Assembly: GCF_003846185.1 (NCBI RefSeq)
Contig: NZ_ML123034.1
Coordinates: forward strand, 3,387,033 to 3,451,032
Length of the DNA: 64,000 nucleotides
Direction: 5' to 3'
DNA from: Streptomyces sp. ADI96-02
Lineage (GTDB): Bacteria > Actinomycetota > Actinomycetes > Streptomycetales > Streptomycetaceae
The first letter of the stretch is position 1. Every line of letters starts with the position of its first letter. The position numbers and the translations under genes were made by a program. This document shows positions 59,113-64,000 of the stretch, in pieces. The notes under the pieces are model-generated. The model worked only from the letters and a program-made list of their open reading frames with translations. It had not been told where the DNA came from and searched no databases.

Positions 59113-59847
59113 GTGAACGACGTGAACGACGACTACGCGTACCGGCCCCCCGAGGTTCCCTCCGGCGGCGGCCGAGGCCGGCGCCGGTGGATCGTCGCCG
59201 CGGTGGTGGCCGGCGTGCTGGTCCTCTCCGGCGCGGCGGTCGCGGCCGGCCTGCTCCTCCCGGGCGACGGCGGCGGCGAGGAGGCGTCCGGCCGCTCGAC
59301 GGAACGGGGGGCGGACACGGGCTGGGCGGAGGGCGTCACCCCGGCCTGGATGAGCGAGCACCTGGGTCTCGACAGCCCGGCCACCGCACAGTCCCCGCAG
59401 GCCACCTACGAGGTCACCTCCCGCTTCGACACCGGCGTCCTGACGTTCACGCTGACGAGATCCGAGGCGGAGGACTACCTGGCGGCCCACCCGCCGAAGG
59501 GCAAGTGGCTGGAGCCGGCATCGGCACAGCCCGACGTGCCCGCCCACGACTTCGCGCACCTGGGCCTCACGGAACCGGAGACCCTGAGGGAGGGCGTCCG
59601 CTACGGCTACGTCTGCCCCGGCGCCGCCGAGCCCACCGCGAGCCCGCAGACCTCCGGCGCACCGGACACGCCGTACGACATGGAAGAGGGCTACGACACC
59701 TCCGAAGAGCGCTGCGTACGCCTGTACGCCCACGCGTACTCGCCGCAGCGCACCCGCATCTACCTCCGCGCCCACTTCGAACCGGGCATCAGCCCCCTCC
59801 CGGCCGCCGCGTCGCCCTCACCCTCGCCTTCGACGCCGGAGGGCTGA
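59113..59847 (+). CDS. Single-pass membrane protein downstream of the WXG-like gene
   Basis: 244 residues: a short cytoplasmic N-terminus with tyrosines (DDYAYRPPEVP), a basic RGRRRW border, one membrane helix (about 28-50, IVAAVVAGVLVLSGAAVAAGLLL) and an extracellular domain (about 80-225) with TYEVTSRFDTGVLTFTLTRSEAEDYL and a paired Cys. The C-terminus is Pro/Ser/Ala-rich. Such a protein often follows WXG-type genes in streptomycetes, perhaps an immunity or accessory protein, which is inference. GAAGG lies about 11 nt before the GTG at 59113; GTG 59122 is an alternative. Confidence 0.78.
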   Translation: MNDVNDDYAYRPPEVPSGGGRGRRRWIVAAVVAGVLVLSGAAVAAGLLLPGDGGGEEASGRSTERGADTGWAEGVTPAWMSEHLGLDSPATAQSPQATYEVTSRFDTGVLTFTLTRSEAEDYLAAHPPKGKWLEPASAQPDVPAHDFAHLGLTEPETLREGVRYGYVCPGAAEPTASPQTSGAPDTPYDMEEGYDTSEERCVRLYAHAYSPQRTRIYLRAHFEPGISPLPAAASPSPSPSTPEG

Positions 59848-60004
59848 AGCGCCCCGGAACAGCGGCGCACTACCGCCGGAGGTGCCTTCGTCGGCGCGGG
59901 TGGCTGGTGGTGCGCGGCGGTTTCATAGCGCCGCCCCCTTTCCGCGCGGAAGGCGGAAATCCCCCTCTCGATGTCAACAGTCGCGGAGTCCACGATCGAC
60001 ATTC

Positions 60005-60370
60005 GTGCCGGAAAGTACCGAGACGTCTCGACCAAGGATCCGTGTCGCTGCGTACGTGGTCCGGCATCGCGACCCTCCTGAACTGCTGGTGTTCGACCAT
60101 GCCTGCATGCAGGCAGGCCGGAAGCAGGCACGCGGGACCACGCAGGACAGGTCAAGGCGGGCGATGGACTGGAAGTAGCAGTCCTTCGGAGGTCGCTGAG
60201 GAATCGGTTCTGCTGACAGCGAGGGTGGTGGGGCACTGCCGTAGGGGACAAGCCTCCCCGACGCTGGGCAGCCACGACGAACCAGTTTCTTCCACCAGAC
60301 ACCGATCCTGGGCGACGAGCGGGCCTGTGGTCGAGCGCTCGACCGGCGAGCGATCTGCTCGCCTTCATGA
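60005..60370 (+). pseudogene. Decayed Nudix hydrolase gene
   Basis: A GTG at 60005 begins a frame reading PRIRVAAYVVRHRDPPELLV then FDHA, the start of a streptomycete Nudix hydrolase. The following Nudix box survives across two other frames: GDGLEVAVLR (from 60160) and EVAEESVLLTARVVG (from about 60190), matching GX5EX7REVXEEXG apart from the final Gly. The third segment, PDAGQPRRTSFFHQTP, is back in the first frame and stops at 60368. At least three frame changes break the gene, and no full-length product is possible. Confidence 0.78.
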
Positions 60371-60486
60371 GAGTCGCGCCCTCCGCCACCGTGCGCGCGG
60401 ACGTACGCAGCCTGGACCGCGAATGGTCGCGGTTCCGCGAGACGCGGCGGTGCGTGGTATGCGGCCCGCGCCGGCCAATTCGCTGA
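60367..60486 (+). CDS. Possible 39-residue small protein
   Basis: An ATG at 60367 overlaps the last stop of the Nudix remnant by ATGA and opens 39 codons: ATVRADVRSLDREWSRFRET, then RRCVVCGPRRP with a CxxC pair. No Shine-Dalgarno sequence is seen. The helix followed by CxxC is protein-like, but it may simply be part of the decayed region. Confidence 0.25.
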   Translation: MRVAPSATVRADVRSLDREWSRFRETRRCVVCGPRRPIR

Positions 60487-60699
60487 ACTCCGTTAATTGA
60501 CTGGCCCATTCCGGTCGTGCCTCATCGGCTGAAATCCGAAGTACCCCGGCCCTCTCCCAGGCCAGGAGACTTCCTCGCCCGGTGACGCTTTCCCATGCCC
60601 TCTGCCGCGTGGAAGACCGAGCTCGCCCTATTTCCGGCGGGTGGCAGTCGCGCCATCCTCGCCTGGGCGACCACCCAGCACACACAGAAGGAAATCCGT

Positions 60700-61509
60700 A
60701 TGCCTCTGATCTTTGTGAACTACCGGACCGACGACGAAGAAGCCACCGCCACGCTCGTGGACCGTGAGCTTTCCCGGGTGTTCGGCAGTGAGAACGTCTT
60801 CCGCGCGAGCAAGTCCATCGGGCCGGGAAGCCGGTTTCCACAGGAACTGCTCACCGCCGTCCGGCGCAGCAGTGTGATGCTGGCCGTCATCGGGCCTCGA
60901 TGGCTGGCGGCAGCGGGATCCGGAGACCGGAGTCCACTGGAGGACGAGAACGACTGGACCCGGCGAGAGATCCGTGAGGCGCTGGAGACCGGCGCCGTCG
61001 TCATCCCCCTGCTGGTCGGCGGAGCGAAGCGGCTGCGGAGCGAAGACCTGCCCGCGGAGATCGGGGACCTCGCGGACTGTCAGTACCGGCGTCTCAACCA
61101 CCGTAACGCCGAAGCGGATCTGGGAGGACTGGCCGACGACCTGGTGAGGCTGCTGCCCGAGCTGGCCGCCGCGGCCCGGAGCAACGGCCACCGTTCGCCC
61201 GCGGCCACGCCCGACGGCGGCAGGGAGGGGGACGCGGGCGGCGGGGCCGGGGCTTCCCGGGTGCGGGCGAGGGAGATCCAGCACCGCCAGCGGGGCGGCA
61301 TCGGCAACATCAACGGTGACTTCTCCGGGACCTTCCTCAGTGAGCCCCGGGGCCCGGTCCACACCGGGAGCGGGCATCTCTACCACGCGCGTGAGCAGCA
61401 CCCGGGCCCGCGGATCTCCAGCAACGGCGGTGCGGCGAACATCACGGCCGACCATCGCGAAGATGTCCAGCAGGGCGGCCGGAACGGACGCTCGGAGGAC
61501 GGACAGTGA
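60700..61509 (+). CDS. TIR-domain protein with C-terminal shared motif
   Basis: A 269-residue protein. Residues 1-155 form a TIR domain: PLIFVNYRTDDEEATATLV (strand A and helix A), VFRASKSIGPGSRF (BB loop), SSVMLAVIGPRWL, and DWTRREIREALETGAVVIPLL with Glu90 at the position of the NAD-cleaving glutamate of active TIRs. A polar linker (156-195) leads to a Gly/Asn-rich tail with GGIGNINGDFSGTF (199-212), PRGPVHTGSGHLY (216-228) and SNGGAANITADHRED (241-255). The second block recurs at the N-terminus of the next protein. GAAGGA 7 nt before ATG 60700 sets the start. The stop overlaps the next start (GTGA). A toxic NADase role is inferred. Confidence 0.88.
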   Translation: MPLIFVNYRTDDEEATATLVDRELSRVFGSENVFRASKSIGPGSRFPQELLTAVRRSSVMLAVIGPRWLAAAGSGDRSPLEDENDWTRREIREALETGAVVIPLLVGGAKRLRSEDLPAEIGDLADCQYRRLNHRNAEADLGGLADDLVRLLPELAAAARSNGHRSPAATPDGGREGDAGGGAGASRVRAREIQHRQRGGIGNINGDFSGTFLSEPRGPVHTGSGHLYHAREQHPGPRISSNGGAANITADHREDVQQGGRNGRSEDGQ

Positions 61510-63494
61510 CCGGTACTGGCGGCACATGGGTCAGCAACCCGCGGAGCCCCGTGCACAACGGGGCGGGAAACCAGTACAACGTCACCTACCACTGGTCGAG
61601 CGGGACCGAGAAGTTACAAGTCAGGGCCGGCGTCGACCGGCTGCAGATCGTCCGGGAACACCGGCTCCGCCTCGCCAGGTGCTTCGTGTACCCCCGTGGC
61701 TACGCGCGCGCCGCCGACCGGCTGACGCGTCCCGGTGCCGTGGTGATCCTTCAGGGCGCGCCCGGGTCGGGGCGGCGTTCGGCGGCCACCATGCTGCTGG
61801 AGGAGCGTTCGACGCCCGGGTGCAGGATCGAGGAGCTGCAGGCGGACCCGGAGGAGGGCGTCCAGGAGCCGTCGCCCGGCGACTGCTACCTGCTGGACCT
61901 CTCCCACGTCGGCGAGGGCGACTACTCGACGGCGCAGCGCACCTTCATCCGGTACCGCTCGCTCGTCGAGAAGCACGGCGCCCGCATGGTCGCCGTCTTC
62001 CCGGCGGGCCTGGAGTGGATGCTGGACGCGGAGCTCGTCCCGCTGGCGGTGGCCCTCGAACGGCCCCGGGGCCGGGCTGTCCTCAGCAGGCATCTGCGCG
62101 TACGGGGTGTGCCGTTCGCGCACGAGCAGCTGGGAACGGACGAGCTGAGCCACATGTTCGCCACCGCTCCCATGCGGGAACTGGACCGTCTGGCGGAACT
62201 GGTGGCACGGGCCAGGGACAGCGCCCAATACGGGACCGACTTCGTCCACTGGAGGGACGAGGCGATGGGCGCCGCGACCAACTGGTCGCGGCAGGTGGCA
62301 CGGCAACTGCGGGAGCACCGGGGCGGTTCGGAGCGGGCCCTGCTGCTGGCGGCCGCCATGATGAGCGGCGCGGCGGCGGACACCGTCGTGGGCGCGGCGG
62401 GGCGGCTGCTGGAGCTCGTGTGCCACCCCCGGGACGAGACACCGGTGCTGGCACAGGAGGGTCTGGGAGAGCGGTTCGAGAAGCTGTCCCTCGTCCGGGA
62501 AGTCGATGGGCGGGTCCGGTTCGGGGGGCTCGCGTACGACGCCGCGGTCCGCAGGCACTTCTGGGAGAACTTTCCCGATCTGCGTCCGGGCTTCCGCGAG
62601 TGGGTGGAGCAGTGCACGGAACTCCCGGAGCTGGTTCCGGAGGAACGTACGCGCTTCGTCGGCCGATTCGCCGAACAGGCGCTGTCGTTCGGCCGGCCCG
62701 ACGACCTCGTCGTACTCGTGGAGAAGTGGACCCGGCCGTCGGCCGGTGGCCGGCTCAGCGCCGAGGCCGCGACCCTGCTGGAACTGGGCCTCAGCGATGA
62801 GCTGCACGGGTCCCTCTTCCGCCATCGCGTCTACGAGTGGGCGGCGACGCGGACGGTTCTGGAGCCCGATCTCGCCCGCGTCCTGATCGGCGTCTGCCGC
62901 CACGTGATCGCCGTGACCCATCCGGGACAGGCCGTGGTCAGGCTCCGCCACCTCGCCGTGCGGCAGGAGCTTCCCGAGGCGCTGGTCCGGGAGGCACGAT
63001 CGGCCCTGCTGCGACTGGCGCGGCGGAGCCGTCGCCTGTATGTGCGTTCGGTGGGGCCGCTGTTGCAGGGGGTGGGACGGGAGAACGGCCACCTTGACGT
63101 CCTCCTGGAGCTGCTGGAACCCGAGGATCTGCTGATCGAGCCCCCCTGGCAGGAGTTCACGCTCGCGTGGCGGGCGGTCATGGGCGGAAGAGCGGCGTCC
63201 GTCTGGTCTCCGGTCGTCCAGCGCTGGCTCACGCTGCTGGCGCGTGGGGAAGCGAGCGACCAGGTGCTCGACGCCCTGCTGCTGGCGGCCGCGGGCGACC
63301 GGGACCTGCTGAACAGGCTCTACGTGACGACCTGCGACTGGGCCGACTCGCGGGACGACGACTCCGCCGGGCGGGTCCCACGCGAGGACAGAACGCGGAC
63401 CGCAGAGGCGTTCCGCCAGAAAATCGACCGTGCACAGGGAGTCGGGGGCATCCCCTCCGGTTCCGGTGCGCGAGGGAGCGGGGAAGGAACATGA
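61506..63494 (+). CDS. Degenerate P-loop (STAND/NLR-like) protein
   Basis: 662 residues. Residues 1-32 carry PRSPVHNGAGNQYNVTYHW (12-30), the same motif as in the TIR protein's tail. A NTPase-like domain follows (about 55-330): GAPGSGRRS (84-92) at the Walker A site has Arg where Lys is expected, and CYLLDLS (127-133) is a Walker-B-like strand with Asp131 but no following acidic pair. A winged-helix-like region (about 300-365) and a long helical repeat-like region (about 380-640) complete a STAND-type outline. ATP hydrolysis is doubtful. The GTG start overlaps the TIR stop and the TGA overlaps the next ATG. Confidence 0.82.
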   Translation: MTGTGGTWVSNPRSPVHNGAGNQYNVTYHWSSGTEKLQVRAGVDRLQIVREHRLRLARCFVYPRGYARAADRLTRPGAVVILQGAPGSGRRSAATMLLEERSTPGCRIEELQADPEEGVQEPSPGDCYLLDLSHVGEGDYSTAQRTFIRYRSLVEKHGARMVAVFPAGLEWMLDAELVPLAVALERPRGRAVLSRHLRVRGVPFAHEQLGTDELSHMFATAPMRELDRLAELVARARDSAQYGTDFVHWRDEAMGAATNWSRQVARQLREHRGGSERALLLAAAMMSGAAADTVVGAAGRLLELVCHPRDETPVLAQEGLGERFEKLSLVREVDGRVRFGGLAYDAAVRRHFWENFPDLRPGFREWVEQCTELPELVPEERTRFVGRFAEQALSFGRPDDLVVLVEKWTRPSAGGRLSAEAATLLELGLSDELHGSLFRHRVYEWAATRTVLEPDLARVLIGVCRHVIAVTHPGQAVVRLRHLAVRQELPEALVREARSALLRLARRSRRLYVRSVGPLLQGVGRENGHLDVLLELLEPEDLLIEPPWQEFTLAWRAVMGGRAASVWSPVVQRWLTLLARGEASDQVLDALLLAAAGDRDLLNRLYVTTCDWADSRDDDSAGRVPREDRTRTAEAFRQKIDRAQGVGGIPSGSGARGSGEGT

Positions 63495-64000
63495 ATACCC
63501 ATCACATCACGCGACTCCTGTCGGCCGGCCTTCTGATCGCCGTACTGGCCATGGGGAGAGCGCTCGACTGGCCGGTCTGGCTGTGGTTTCTGCTCCCGGC
63601 GCTCTGCGCCGGCGCCCTTCTGATCGACATGCGGGTGCCCCGTCCGGACGAAGGCGGCTTCGTACAGCACCCCGAGCCGCAGGAGGCGGAGGCCGCGGCC
63701 CCCGTCGAGAGTCCTTACCAGGAGACCTCGGTGGTGGTGGTGCCGGTCGAGAGCGCCGTCGCGGACTGCCCCTTCCTGTTCTCGGCGACCGTCTGGTGGC
63801 GGCTCGTGGACGAGGACGCCTCCTGGTCGCACCGCAACCCCGCTGCCCTGGCCTCGACGTCCGTTCTGCGGCGCGTACAGCGGATGACGTCGGCCGAACA
63901 CCCCCAACGCTGCACCTTCCTGGAGCACTTCATGGAGGGCGTGCTGGGGATGCCCGCTCATGATGACGAGGGGTTGGTGATCGCCTTCGCCACGGACATC
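63491..64000 (+). CDS. Membrane protein, third gene of the TIR cassette (partial)
   Basis: The ATG at 63491 overlaps the preceding stop by ATGA; the frame is open for 170 codons to the window end. Two membrane helices lie near the N-terminus (about 8-22, LLSAGLLIAVLAMG, and 28-45, VWLWFLLPALCAGALLI), then an acidic Glu/Ala/Pro linker (about 55-75) and a domain with VVVVPVESAVADCPFLFSA, WWRLVDEDASWSHRN and RCTFLEHFMEG. VFFSATVWWRL-type strands suggest an SPFH-like or other soluble domain, but I recognise no family. Coupling to the TIR/ATPase-like genes suggests a membrane-bound partner or effector of the same system. The 3' end is outside the window. Confidence 0.75.
   Translation, partial: MNTHHITRLLSAGLLIAVLAMGRALDWPVWLWFLLPALCAGALLIDMRVPRPDEGGFVQHPEPQEAEAAAPVESPYQETSVVVVPVESAVADCPFLFSATVWWRLVDEDASWSHRNPAALASTSVLRRVQRMTSAEHPQRCTFLEHFMEGVLGMPAHDDEGLVIAFATDI

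Noticed and set aside
59848..60510. Transposase or integrase remnant at the edge of the accessory region
   Set aside because: I looked for DDE, recombinase and inverted-repeat features near the TIR cassette and found none; the recognisable remnant is a Nudix hydrolase. No insertion sequence or attachment site was identified anywhere in the window.

Overview
The window is high-GC actinobacterial DNA, almost certainly from a Streptomyces chromosome. Evidence: uniformly GC-rich third codon positions, many GTG starts and ATGA/GTGA gene overlaps, an SSI-type protease inhibitor, the sigN/sigF pair next to tadA and upp, WXG-type secretion genes, and a near-perfect parS site (8727-8742). From memory, the gene order from the fatty-acyl ligase through sigN/sigF, tadA and upp resembles the core region not far from oriC in S. 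coelicolor. I could not check this.

Layout. (a) 132-446: a small secreted protein. (b) 671-5963: five overlapping genes (two acyl-CoA dehydrogenase-like subunits, a MaoC-DUF35 fusion, a second MaoC protein, a thiolase-like aldolase) that match the composition of the actinobacterial igr/chs operon removing a three-carbon CoA side chain from steroid-like substrates. (c) 6272-8714: an ECF-like sigma factor and an acyl-CoA ligase with an 18-bp palindromic operator; then parS and a strong bidirectional terminator. (d) 8813-14108: a 1425-residue degenerate hybrid kinase and an SSI-family inhibitor. (e) 14390-19595: tRNA-Ser(GCU), tRNA-Arg(ACG), a membrane protein, a DUF2797 protein, an amidohydrolase, a response regulator whose sensor kinase is reduced to a 47-codon stub, and a secreted EEP-family hydrolase. 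(f) 19830-28763: two drug-efflux-type MFS systems, one with a TetR regulator and three operators, one with a MarR regulator and two operators; between them lie a 2-hydroxyacid dehydrogenase, a PPOX/F420 protein and a YceI protein. (g) 28891-36807: a lipoprotein, sigN and sigF, small conserved genes, tRNA-Ser(CGA), tadA and partner, upp, a LytR_C protein. (h) 37005-41539: M28 peptidase, HhH-GPD protein, an ECF sigma/YciI pair. (i) 41827-53770: a corrin-ring cluster (cobL, cobM, cbiD, cobK, cobIJ, cobH, cobG) and riboswitch-controlled cobN. (j) 53844-57125: a membrane protein and a lysyl-oxidase-family protein with a His/Met-rich linker.

The last 7 kb (57.1-64.0 kb) are accessory in character: a 7-bp tandem repeat, a type VII secretion-like pair whose second gene is broken, a decayed Nudix hydrolase, then a tightly overlapping three-gene cassette (TIR protein, degenerate P-loop/STAND-like protein, membrane protein cut by the window end). 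The TIR protein's C-terminus and the ATPase-like protein's N-terminus share a short motif, PRxPVHxGxGxxY. This fits an effector/NLR-like conflict system whose partners recognise each other through a shared, possibly amyloid-type motif. It is the best candidate here for an undescribed system.

Many intergenic segments and protein linkers hold short tandem repeats (7, 15, 21 and about 35 bp), and several genes are broken or truncated, so local slippage and decay are recurring themes. All functional assignments are from sequence reading alone.
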